64,000 nucleotides of DNA from Flavicella sediminum (GTDB lineage Bacteria > Bacteroidota > Bacteroidia > Flavobacteriales > Flavobacteriaceae), in contig NZ_VDET01000007.1 of assembly GCF_006381105.1 (NCBI RefSeq), forward strand, positions 310,001-374,000, read 5' to 3'. This document shows, one piece after another, positions 25,956-33,780 of the stretch (positions are counted from its first letter, which is position 1; each line of letters opens with the position of its first letter). The notes below the pieces were generated by a model, which saw nothing but the letters and a program-made list of their open reading frames with translations, was not told the origin of the DNA and made no database searches. The position numbers were made by a program, and so were the translations under genes.

Positions 25956-26957
25956 TTAATGCATTATTTTAAAAAGTAATTCCTTCAGCAAATCTGACTG
26001 AGAAATATTGGCACCTACCCCTTTGCTCTTCACATCTGCTTCACGCAAAAGTCCAATAATTTGAGATACTTTACGCATAGGATAACTACGTGCTGCTATT
26101 ACATAATCGTCCACAAAATAAGGATTTACACCCAAATTTTTAGCCACATTTCCTTTCGATTTATCTTTTAAACCATGGTATAAAAACAATTGGGTAAAAT
26201 AACTATTCAACAAAGAAACCGTCATAATAGTTGGATTGTTTTTCGGATTATTAGAAAAATAATTAATAATTCTATTGGCCTTTAAAACATTTTTATTTCC
26301 AATGGCTTTGCGCAATTCAAAATTATTAAAATCCTTACTAATCCCTATATTCTCTTCAATATGAATTGGATTTATAATGGTACCGCTTGGTAAAATTAAC
26401 ATCAACTTATCCAATTCATTGCTAATTTTACTTAAATCGGTTCCTAAAAACTCCACCAGCATTTGGGCAGCTTTGGGTTCCATTTGGTAATTTTTACCAT
26501 TCAAAACCTTTCGAATCCAATCGGCTACTTGATTTTCATATAATTTTTTACTTTCAAAAACCACCCCGTGTTTGGAAGCGACTTTGTATAATTTTTTTCG
26601 CTTGTCTAAAGTTTTGTATTTGTAATTCAATACCAAAATCGTAGATGCTAATGGATTTTCGGCATACGAAACCATTTTTTCGATAGAGCGAGACAAATCT
26701 TGAGCTTCCTTAACAATAATGACTTGCTTTTCCGACATCATAGGAAAACGCTTGGCATTGGAAACAATGTCTTCCACGGTAACATCTCTACCATACAAAA
26801 CCATTTGATTAAAACCTCTTTCCTCTTCCGACAGCACATTTTTCTCAATATACTCTGAAATTTTATCAATATAATAGGATTCCTCACCCATAAGAAAATA
26901 AATAGGTTTGGCATTTCCACTTTTTATATCGGATACAATCTGATTGACTTCGTTCAT
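25956..26957 (-). CDS. holA: DNA polymerase III delta subunit
   Basis: Clamp-loader subunit of 333 residues that opens the beta clamp ring. The N-terminal PIYFLMGEESYYIDKISEYI is typical of HolA. It continues with VKEAQDLSR near residues 83-91 (the stretch after the central strand) and LSKISNELDKLMLIL near 174-188 in the helical domain II. The C-terminal collar domain ends with DLLKELLFKIMH. Sequence conservation in HolA is low, but layout and length fit well. It precedes the YwqK-like gene by 39 bases and is divergent from the HSDR_N-type gene. Confidence 0.92.
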   Translation of the reverse strand: MNEVNQIVSDIKSGNAKPIYFLMGEESYYIDKISEYIEKNVLSEEERGFNQMVLYGRDVTVEDIVSNAKRFPMMSEKQVIIVKEAQDLSRSIEKMVSYAENPLASTILVLNYKYKTLDKRKKLYKVASKHGVVFESKKLYENQVADWIRKVLNGKNYQMEPKAAQMLVEFLGTDLSKISNELDKLMLILPSGTIINPIHIEENIGISKDFNNFELRKAIGNKNVLKANRIINYFSNNPKNNPTIMTVSLLNSYFTQLFLYHGLKDKSKGNVAKNLGVNPYFVDDYVIAARSYPMRKVSQIIGLLREADVKSKGVGANISQSDLLKELLFKIMH

Positions 26958-27026
26958 GAAATTTTAAGCAGTGACTTTAGGCAACAGCTTTAGATTTTTT
27001 TACTTATAATTACTAAATTCGCAGTC

Positions 27027-27485
27027 ATGATAGAACTGAATTTACCCTTCTGCAATTTCAAGACCAAAAGTAGCGAAAATAAGCGATTCATTTTTGGACT
27101 GATTCGAAAAAAATATTTGGTTTTAACTCCCGAAGAATGGGTGCGACAACATTTTGTTTCTTATTTAATGACCCACAAGGCGTATCCTATTTCTCTTATT
27201 TCTGTTGAAAAACAACTAGAAATCAACGGTCTAAAAAAACGTACCGATATTTTAATTTTTAATACCCAAGGTACCCCAGAAATTATTGTAGAATGCAAAG
27301 CCCCTTCTATTCCAATTACCCAAAATACTTTTGATCAAATTGCAAGGTACAACCTTAAACTAAATGCAAATTATTTAATTGTTACCAATGGATTGCAACA
27401 TTTTTATTGCAAAATGGATTTTGAAAACGAGCAATATATTTTTTTAAAAGACATTCCTGATTACCAAAGTACAAACCGAAAATGA
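27027..27485 (+). CDS. Standalone HSDR_N-like (type I restriction R N-terminal) nuclease-fold protein
   Basis: Protein of 152 residues matching the HSDR_N (PF13588-type) domain found at the N terminus of type I restriction R subunits, here as the whole protein. The PD-(D/E)xK elements are visible: LKKRTDILIF near residues 71-80 with the Asp, and IIVECKAP near 87-94 with the Glu-x-Lys pair, followed by QNTFDQIARYNLKLNANYLIV in the family pattern. No hsdM or hsdS is nearby, so it is not a restriction system. Such single-domain proteins are common in Bacteroidota, with unknown function. Divergent from holA. Confidence 0.82.
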   Translation: MIELNLPFCNFKTKSSENKRFIFGLIRKKYLVLTPEEWVRQHFVSYLMTHKAYPISLISVEKQLEINGLKKRTDILIFNTQGTPEIIVECKAPSIPITQNTFDQIARYNLKLNANYLIVTNGLQHFYCKMDFENEQYIFLKDIPDYQSTNRK

Positions 27486-27544
27486 CACTTTATTTTTACT
27501 TCTATTTAACAGTTTGTTTTCCCTAGAATATCATTAAATTAAGT

Positions 27545-27552
27545 TATGTTTG
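27545..27552 (+). promoter_or_regulatory. -7 element of the glycosyltransferase gene
   Basis: TATGTTTG fits TAnnTTTG and covers the first in-frame TTG (27550), so translation must begin later. The TTG at 27583 then lies about 26 bases after the predicted transcription start. Confidence 0.58.
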
Positions 27553-27582
27553 CAATCCACAATTCTAGAGGAAATTAACATA

Positions 27583-28572
27583 TTGAAGATTGCAGTTGTC
27601 ATATTAAATTGGAACGGTAAAAAGTTGTTAGAAACTTTTTTACCTTCTGTAATAAATTTTAGCCAAGAAGCTGAAGTTTATGTAGCTGACAATGCTTCAA
27701 CAGACGATTCTGTAACTTTTATCAAAGAAAACTTTCCAAGTGTCAAAATTGTCATCAACCAAGAAAACGGTGGATTTGCAAAGGGTTATAATGACGCCTT
27801 GCAACATATAAAAGCAGATGTTTACGCTTTGGTCAATTCAGATATTGAAGTCACAGAAAACTGGTTGCAACCTATTATCAAACAATTCAAAGTATCACCT
27901 AACACAGCTATTATTCAACCTAAAATATTGGATTATAAAAACAAGCATAAATTTGAATATGCAGGTGCTGCAGGTGGTTTTCTAGATATTTTGGGCTACC
28001 CTTATTGTAGAGGAAGAATTTTTAATGTGTTGGAAAAAGACAAAGGACAATACAATGACGTGATTGACATCAATTGGGCGTCTGGTGCTTGTTTTTTTAT
28101 CAAAACCGACATTTATCATCAATTAGGAGGTTTTGATGAAGACTATTTTGCACATCAAGAAGAGATTGATCTTTGTTGGAGAACCACAAATTTGGGACAT
28201 CAAATAAAATATGTCGGAGCTGCTACAGTGTATCATGTGGGTGGTGCTACTTTAAGTGAAGCCAATTCCTTTAAAACATTTTTAAATTTTAGAAATAGTT
28301 TATTTTCATTGGTAAAAAATCTTCCTAAAAGAAAAGTATTTCTTTTTGTTCTAATACGTATGCTATTAGATGCCGTTGCTGGACTTCGGTTTACCTTGCA
28401 AGGAAGGCCCATACATATGGTTGCCATACTAAAATCGCATCTAAGTTTTTACAAGCAATTGCCAAAAATGATTGCTAAAAGAACCCAAAACAACAAAGGA
28501 AAATATTACAACACCTTTAGTATTGTATGGAGTCACTTTATTCTGAATATCAGAAAAGTAAACAAACTCTAA
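27583..28572 (+). CDS. Glycosyltransferase family 2 (rhamnosyltransferase-like)
   Basis: GT2 enzyme of 329 residues when started at the TTG at 27583, which gives the canonical opening MKIAVVILNWNGKK. Nucleotide and metal motifs are ADNASTDDS near residues 35-43, NGGFAKGYNDAL near 65-76 and LVNSDIEV near 87-94. An acceptor-side loop carries the FDEDYFAHQEEIDLCWR pattern near 180-196, with the catalytic acidic residue. A C-terminal amphipathic or membrane-attached segment is rich in Arg and Lys. It is away from the glycan operon, alone between the HSDR_N gene and the YciO gene. Sugar specificity is unknown. An AGAGGAAA stretch about 10 bases before the TTG may act as ribosome binding site. Confidence 0.88.
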   Translation: MKIAVVILNWNGKKLLETFLPSVINFSQEAEVYVADNASTDDSVTFIKENFPSVKIVINQENGGFAKGYNDALQHIKADVYALVNSDIEVTENWLQPIIKQFKVSPNTAIIQPKILDYKNKHKFEYAGAAGGFLDILGYPYCRGRIFNVLEKDKGQYNDVIDINWASGACFFIKTDIYHQLGGFDEDYFAHQEEIDLCWRTTNLGHQIKYVGAATVYHVGGATLSEANSFKTFLNFRNSLFSLVKNLPKRKVFLFVLIRMLLDAVAGLRFTLQGRPIHMVAILKSHLSFYKQLPKMIAKRTQNNKGKYYNTFSIVWSHFILNIRKVNKL

Positions 28573-28575
28573 ATT

Positions 28576-29196
28576 TTAAAGTACGTCTAAACTACCTTTC
28601 CCCTCACGAAGCACCAAAGGCTCATCACCAGTTAAGTCAATTACTGTAGACGCATGGTTATCACCATAACCACCATCAATAACAACATCTACTTTTGAAC
28701 TCCATTTTTCAAAAATCAATTCTGGATCGGTGGTATACTCCAACACTTCATCTTCATCTCGAATAGACGTAGAAACAATAGGATTTCCTAACAAATTAAC
28801 CAACTCAATGGCAATGGCATTGTCGGGAACTCGAATACCTACCGTTTTCTTATTTTTAAAAGCATTTGGCAAAGTTTTACTTCCAGGCAAAATAAAAGTA
28901 TAGGCACCTGGCAAGGCTCTTTTTAATAATTTAAACGTTGTGGAATCTATTTGTTTTACATAATCTGAAAGATTGCTTAAATCTTTACAAATAAATGAAA
29001 AATTTGCCTTGTCTAATTTAACACCTTTAATTTGAGCCAATTTTTGCATGGCTCTATTATTGGTGATATCGCAGCCCAAACCATATACCGTATCTGTTGG
29101 GTATATTATCAATCCTCCCCTTTTTAAAACGGCAACCGCTTTTTCAATCTGGCGTGGATTGATGTTTTCAGGATAAATTCTAATCAATTCAGACAT
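28576..29196 (-). CDS. yciO: YciO-type member of the Sua5/YrdC/YciO family
   Basis: Protein of 206 residues of the threonylcarbamoyl-AMP synthase superfamily. The N-terminal KRGGLIIYPTDTVYGLGCDI near residues 25-44 is the fold signature. Length and overall sequence resemble E. coli YciO more than YrdC/TsaC: IRIYPENINPRQIEKAV, NFSFICKDLSNLSDYV and PGAYTFILPGSK all have YciO counterparts. The SxN nucleotide motif of Sua5/YrdC (usually STSAN) reads STSIRD here. The true t6A enzyme may be elsewhere in the genome, and many databases would label this one threonylcarbamoyl-AMP synthase. It has a -7 element at 29213-29220 and ends four bases from the convergent glycosyltransferase. Confidence 0.85.
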   Translation of the reverse strand: MSELIRIYPENINPRQIEKAVAVLKRGGLIIYPTDTVYGLGCDITNNRAMQKLAQIKGVKLDKANFSFICKDLSNLSDYVKQIDSTTFKLLKRALPGAYTFILPGSKTLPNAFKNKKTVGIRVPDNAIAIELVNLLGNPIVSTSIRDEDEVLEYTTDPELIFEKWSSKVDVVIDGGYGDNHASTVIDLTGDEPLVLREGKGSLDVL

Positions 29197-29212
29197 AAAA
29201 AATTCTTTGCTA

Positions 29213-29220
29213 CAAAAGTA
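29213..29220 (-). promoter_or_regulatory. -7 element of the yciO-type gene
   Basis: The minus strand reads TACTTTTG, an exact TAnnTTTG, 16 bases before the ATG at 29196. Confidence 0.6.
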
Positions 29221-29297
29221 ACAATTCTATTTGATACAATGCTAGACTTATTTTCCTTGTTTCGAGTACCTTTACCGCTAGAAGAACTATATGATTT

Positions 29298-30122
29298 ATG
29301 AGTGCAGCAAACGATTTAAAACAATACCAAGGATTTATTCAGACACCATCCTTATTTCTAAACAAAAATAAATTACTCGATTACCCAAATTTTCAATTTC
29401 AAGAAAACGAAAAAGAAATCAAGCTTACCAAACATCCTAAAGAAAATTTAATGCTTGGTAAAAGAGCCGAGTTTTATTTTGTTGCCTATATCAATAGTTC
29501 TGAAAAATATGCACTACAATCAGAAAACATTCAAATATATCAAAACAAAATTACCGTAGGCGAATTGGATTTTTTAATTCTAGACCGTACTACTAAGGAA
29601 ATTATTCACACCGAATTGACCTATAAATTTTATTTGTACGACCCGAACTATAGTTCTGTAGAAATTGAAAATTGGATAGGTCCCAATAGAAATGATTCTT
29701 TATCACAAAAATTAGAAAAACTAAACAACAAGCAATTGCCCTTACTTTTTAAAGAAGAAACAAAACAAACTATAAAGGCTTTGAATTTAGGCAGTACCGT
29801 TGAGCAACAACAAATTTGTTTCAAAGCACAGCTATTTATCCCATACGCAAAGCCAAAACAACAATTTCAATACATCAACCCAGCAAACATAAAAGGCTAT
29901 TATATAAATTTTAACGAATATAAAGGAAGCGATTTTCAAGAAAACGAAATTCATATTCCTACAAAACAAAATTGGCTGATAGCCCCCAATAAGGACGTAC
30001 AATGGAATTCTCATAAGGACAGTCTTAAAAGTATTGCCTTTCAAATTGAAAAAAAGAAATCTCCACTAATCTGGATTAAGAGCGGACTTTCTATAACTCC
30101 ATGGTTTATAACTTGGTGGTAA
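29298..30122 (+). CDS. DUF1853 family protein
   Basis: Protein of 274 residues in the DUF1853 family, unknown function, thought to be nuclease-like in fold. Recognisable stretches are LMLGKRAEFYFVAYI near residues 54-68, TVGELDFLILDRTTKEIIHTE near 93-112 (Glu, Asp and later Glu in a PD-(D/E)xK-like spacing) and YKFYLYDPNY. The end VQWNSHKDSLKSIAF and TPWFITWW are also typical. It has no signal peptide and is probably cytoplasmic. Stands alone between the yciO-type gene (divergent) and a DUF4494 gene. The nuclease-fold remark is my inference from motif spacing. Confidence 0.82.
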   Translation: MSAANDLKQYQGFIQTPSLFLNKNKLLDYPNFQFQENEKEIKLTKHPKENLMLGKRAEFYFVAYINSSEKYALQSENIQIYQNKITVGELDFLILDRTTKEIIHTELTYKFYLYDPNYSSVEIENWIGPNRNDSLSQKLEKLNNKQLPLLFKEETKQTIKALNLGSTVEQQQICFKAQLFIPYAKPKQQFQYINPANIKGYYINFNEYKGSDFQENEIHIPTKQNWLIAPNKDVQWNSHKDSLKSIAFQIEKKKSPLIWIKSGLSITPWFITWW

Positions 30123-30162
30123 AAGAAAATTAATTTCAAGGACAAATTTTACTCCAAAAGAC

Positions 30163-30170
30163 TATATTTG
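30163..30170 (+). promoter_or_regulatory. -7 element of the DUF4494 gene
   Basis: TATATTTG, exact match to TAnnTTTG, with a predicted leader of about 28 bases before the ATG at 30204. Confidence 0.62.
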
Positions 30171-30203
30171 TTGCTCAAAAATTAATAATAAAATTGACCT
30201 GAT

Positions 30204-30752
30204 ATGTGGTACGAATGTAAAATAAAATACAGCAGAATAGACGAAGACGATAGAACAAAAACTTTTAATCAACCTTACTTATTTGATGCCATGTCTTTTA
30301 CTGAAGCAGAAGCTAGAGTAACGGAAGAAATGAAGCAATACATCTCTACAGAGTTTAGAATTACGAATATAAAAGTGGCTAACTTTGCAGAAATCTGTCC
30401 AAATGAAAATGGAGATCGTTGGTTTAAATGTAAATTATCTTGCATTACTTTAGATGAAGAAAAAGGAAGCGAACGCAGATCAAACAGCTATATTTTAGTA
30501 CAGGCCAATGATGTAAAGGACGCTTATGATGTTTTATCAGCAAGTTTAACAGACACTATTTCAAACTTTGAAATTCCTAGTGTAACAGAATCTCCTATAC
30601 TGGATGTATTTCCTTATTTTGATGGAGAAGAAGAAGCTCCTTTAAACGAAGAAATTCCAGAAAACTACACACCTTTACATTCAGAAGAAGAAATTGAAGA
30701 CGAAGAAGTTGAAGCAGCTATTGAATTAGAAGAGGAAGAAGAAGTTGAGTAG
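30204..30752 (+). CDS. DUF4494 family protein
   Basis: Cytoplasmic protein of 182 residues, Bacteroidota-specific DUF4494. The start MWYECKIKYSRIDEDDR is diagnostic, followed by EAEARVTEEM and a second half that repeats the same pattern (WFKCKLSCITLDEEKGSERR, then VQANDVKDAYDVL), so the protein looks like two related halves of about 75 residues. The last 50 residues are almost entirely acidic, with Glu runs. The function is unknown. Transcription is monocistronic, with its own -7 element and a strong terminator. Confidence 0.88.
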   Translation: MWYECKIKYSRIDEDDRTKTFNQPYLFDAMSFTEAEARVTEEMKQYISTEFRITNIKVANFAEICPNENGDRWFKCKLSCITLDEEKGSERRSNSYILVQANDVKDAYDVLSASLTDTISNFEIPSVTESPILDVFPYFDGEEEAPLNEEIPENYTPLHSEEEIEDEEVEAAIELEEEEEVE

Positions 30753-30776
30753 ATCTTAATTATTCTTTTTAAGCAT

Positions 30777-30815
30777 AAAAAAAATCCCGATGAATTAAAT
30801 TCATCGGGATTTTTT
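30777..30815. terminator. Bidirectional terminator between DUF4494 gene and the symporter
   Basis: Arms AATCCCGATGAAT and ATTCATCGGGATT with a three-base loop, extended by an A-run on the left and a T-run on the right, between convergent stop codons at 30752 and 30839. Confidence 0.9.
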
Positions 30816-30838
30816 AGAGCTCTATTTTATATTTCAGA

Positions 30839-32455
30839 CTACCAGAACATTGCGTATAAGGCTACTAAAATTATCATGATTGCAAAAGAACCAATTGTAA
30901 ACAAAGGTGATGTATGGAAAAGTCCTTTTTCAAACTCAATTCCTTTTGGATCATCTTTTCCTTTATTTTGAATCAAACTAATAGCCACAATAATCAACAT
31001 TGTAATTACAGCAGTTAAACCCATTTGATCCATCCAAGGCATGTCGGTTGCTTTAAATGCCATTGCTACTGGTATAGACAACAAGGCTCCCCAAATAGCA
31101 GCTTTGTTTGTTGTTTTCTTCCAGAACAATCCTAACATAAATACCCCTAAAATACCAGGACTTACAATTCCTGTATATTCTTGAATAAATTGGAATGCTT
31201 GATCAATACCTCCTAATAATGGAGCCATTACAGCAGCAATAATTAAAGCAACAGCGGCAGAAATACGACCAACGTTTACCGTTAATTTATCACTAGCATT
31301 CTTATTGATGTATTGTTTGTAAATATCCATCGTAAAAATTGTTGATGTAGAATTCAACATAGACGCCAATGAAGATACAATTGCAGCAGCTAAGGCAGCA
31401 AATGCAATACCTTTCAACCCAGTTGGTAAAAATTGTAACAACCATGGATATGCTTTATCAGCGGCACCCGGTCCTGGAACATTAAATCTACCAACTTCAC
31501 CTAATCCAGCCATTAATTCAGGATCATTTACAATAACATAAGCTGCAATTCCAGGAATAACAACAATAAAAGGAATAATTAATTTTAATCCTGCTGCCAA
31601 TAAAATACCTTTTTGAGACTCTTTTAAAGATTTTGCAGCCAAAGTACGTTGAATGATGTACTGGTTGAATCCCCAGTAGTATAAGTTTGCAACCCACAAT
31701 CCACCAACTAAAACTCCAATACCTGGTAAGTTTTTATATTCTGGATTACTTTCATCCAAGATCATGTGAAATTTATCAGGAGCTTCTCTATATATAACCG
31801 TTAAACCTTCCCAAACACCTTCTCCACCAGAAACGGTGTTCAAAGCTAAATATGTAGTAATCAACCCTCCTAACACAAGGAAAACAACTTGAATAATATC
31901 TGTCCATGCAACAGCAGACAAACCACCGTATAAAGAGTAAGCCGCAGCAAACAATGCCAAACCAATTACCGCATAAATCATGTCTACACCAATAATAGTT
32001 TCAATAGCCAAACCTCCTAAATACAATACAGAAGCTAAGTTTACAAATACATACAATCCAATCCAAAAGACTGCTAAAATAGTCTTTAAGTTTGTTGAAA
32101 AACGTTTTTCAACGAATTCTGGAATCGTGTACAATCCTTTTTCAATAAAAATTGGTAAGAAATATTTACCAACAATAATCAAAGTAAATGCTGCCATCCA
32201 CTCATAAGAAGCGATTGCCAAACCTAGTGCAAAACCAGATCCTGACATTCCAATAAATTGCTCTGCAGAAATATTTGCTGCAATCAATGATGTACCAATT
32301 GCCCACCAAGGCAATGATTTACTTGCCAAGAAATAATCTTCTGCGTTCTTTTGATGTCCTGTTTTATCTCTAGATACCCAAAGTCCTACTCCTAAAATAA
32401 GTAGTGCATAGGCAACAAAAATAAAGTAATCCCAAAAATGAAATCCTGTTGTCAT
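30839..32455 (-). CDS. Na+/sugar symporter, vSGLT-like
   Basis: SSS-family transporter of 538 residues with about 14 helices, clearly of the SGLT branch and similar along its length to Vibrio vSGLT. Shared stretches include AAYSLYGGLSAVAWTDIIQV near residues 170-189, GGLWVANLYYWGFNQYIIQR near 251-270 and FIVVIPGIAAYVI. In vSGLT these residues line the galactose and Na+ sites, so glucose or galactose uptake is likely. No sugar-catabolic gene is adjacent. A perfect 21-base palindrome lies 78 bases upstream of the ATG. The upstream gene on this strand is the CzcB-like adaptor, 133 bases away. Confidence 0.92.
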   Translation of the reverse strand: MTTGFHFWDYFIFVAYALLILGVGLWVSRDKTGHQKNAEDYFLASKSLPWWAIGTSLIAANISAEQFIGMSGSGFALGLAIASYEWMAAFTLIIVGKYFLPIFIEKGLYTIPEFVEKRFSTNLKTILAVFWIGLYVFVNLASVLYLGGLAIETIIGVDMIYAVIGLALFAAAYSLYGGLSAVAWTDIIQVVFLVLGGLITTYLALNTVSGGEGVWEGLTVIYREAPDKFHMILDESNPEYKNLPGIGVLVGGLWVANLYYWGFNQYIIQRTLAAKSLKESQKGILLAAGLKLIIPFIVVIPGIAAYVIVNDPELMAGLGEVGRFNVPGPGAADKAYPWLLQFLPTGLKGIAFAALAAAIVSSLASMLNSTSTIFTMDIYKQYINKNASDKLTVNVGRISAAVALIIAAVMAPLLGGIDQAFQFIQEYTGIVSPGILGVFMLGLFWKKTTNKAAIWGALLSIPVAMAFKATDMPWMDQMGLTAVITMLIIVAISLIQNKGKDDPKGIEFEKGLFHTSPLFTIGSFAIMIILVALYAMFW

Positions 32456-32532
32456 AATAGTTATAATGGTTTAATTTTAATAGTGGCGCTAATGTAGTAT
32501 TTTTTTCTCTAAAAAAATCAATTCTACATTAA

Positions 32533-32553
32533 TAAATGTAATTATTACATTTA
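32533..32553. promoter_or_regulatory. 21-base perfect palindrome upstream of the sugar symporter
   Basis: Half-sites TAAATGTAAT and ATTACATTTA around a single central T, 78 bases upstream of the symporter ATG and 36 bases after the stop of the metal-efflux adaptor gene. No run of T follows directly on the minus strand, which argues against a terminator. An operator for a dimeric regulator is the better explanation; the regulator is unknown. Confidence 0.5.
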
Positions 32554-32588
32554 ATTATTTTAAATCCGTTTCTAAAACCCCTAAGCCA

Positions 32589-33776
32589 TTAATGATGATG
32601 CCCCGCTTCTCCTTTTTCCATTTGTGCCAATAAATAATAGGCATTGTTATAGGCAAACATCGTCGTTTCATCAATTTCTTCCATAAATTCAATGGCAAGC
32701 CATGCCTCATCTTTTTCACCTACAATCACCTCTATAGGTTTAAAACTCCAATCTTCATTTTCTCTTTCCACAGAAAACACAAAAAATTGATTCCCCCTTT
32801 TAATAATCGCACTTTCTGGTATGGCTTTTCTTTTTGTATTGTTTATTTGAATCTTTCCTTTGATATACATCCCAGGAATTAAGTGCCCTTTTTTATTTTC
32901 AATTTCTGCATGTACATGAACCGCTTTTGGCGCGCTTTCAAACGTTTTGCTTACTGAATAAATTTCTGCTGAAAGCTCTTCATCCGGAAAAGACTGAACG
33001 TTAAAATTTACTTTCTGCCCCTTTTTCACCTTATATACATCTTTTTCAAAAATCATCAAATCGGCATGTACATGATGCGTATTTACAATTTCAAACAATT
33101 CCGTTTGCGGTTCTACATACTGTCCTGTTTTTATTTCTACCTTTTGTACAAAACCGTCTATGGGACTTCTCAGCTCTATATTTTTTACAAGTGTTCCTTT
33201 ACGAATCGTTGCTGTATTGATTTGCAATAATTGTAATTGTGCTTTCAATCCATTTTCCAAAGCTTTTGATTTTCTATAATCTGCCTCTGCTTTTTGAAAA
33301 TTTGCTCCTGACCCTGCTCCTGCTGCAACTAATTTTTGCTGACGATCGTTATTTTTCTTTAAAAAGTTACTGGTCGTATAAGCATGTAAATAATCTGTTT
33401 GCATTTGAATAATGTTGGGATGCGACAAATAAGCCAATACTTGTCCTTTTTCTACTTTATCACCTTCTATCACCTTAATAGCTACCACATTTGCACCTAT
33501 AAAAGAAGTTACAGCGGCTTCGTTTTGCGGAGGAACCTCTAAAGTTCCATTAGCCTCAACATAACCACTCATGGTTCGTAGTTCAATGACACCTGTTTTC
33601 ATATTTAAAGCTTTGAATTGCTGATTGGTAAGCATCGCTTCTTCAACTTCTTCATGATGTCCTTCTGTTTCGACATCCGAATTTTGTGCATGTTCTGCCT
33701 CTTTTTTAGGAGCACATCCTATTACAAATACGGAAAGGATCAACAAGGTTAAAACGCTATATATTCTATTTTTCAT
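32589..33776 (-). CDS. RND efflux periplasmic adaptor lipoprotein, CzcB/CusB-like
   Basis: Membrane fusion protein of 395 residues from the ATG at 33776. The signal ends in a lipobox, SVFVIGC near residue 22, so it is a lipoprotein. The next 30 residues are His/Glu-rich (EGHHEEVEE), and the C terminus ends in HHH, both suited to metal binding. Then come a barrel-sandwich segment (VVAIKVIEGDKVEKGQVLAYL near 101-121), an alpha-helical hairpin, and a second lipoyl half with LRSPIDGFVQKVEIKTGQYV. It links the pump and outer-membrane channel. An in-frame start at 33806 would overlap the pump gene by 26 bases and place ten residues before the signal peptide, so it is less likely. Confidence 0.9.
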   Translation of the reverse strand: MKNRIYSVLTLLILSVFVIGCAPKKEAEHAQNSDVETEGHHEEVEEAMLTNQQFKALNMKTGVIELRTMSGYVEANGTLEVPPQNEAAVTSFIGANVVAIKVIEGDKVEKGQVLAYLSHPNIIQMQTDYLHAYTTSNFLKKNNDRQQKLVAAGAGSGANFQKAEADYRKSKALENGLKAQLQLLQINTATIRKGTLVKNIELRSPIDGFVQKVEIKTGQYVEPQTELFEIVNTHHVHADLMIFEKDVYKVKKGQKVNFNVQSFPDEELSAEIYSVSKTFESAPKAVHVHAEIENKKGHLIPGMYIKGKIQINNTKRKAIPESAIIKRGNQFFVFSVERENEDWSFKPIEVIVGEKDEAWLAIEFMEEIDETTMFAYNNAYYLLAQMEKGEAGHHH

Positions 33777-33780
33777 GGTA

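Noticed and set aside
27027-27485. Possible restriction-modification or defence gene (HSDR_N domain)
   Set aside because: The domain is complete as a single protein and no methylase, specificity or helicase gene is near. Standalone members are common in Bacteroidota, so a defence system is not supported.
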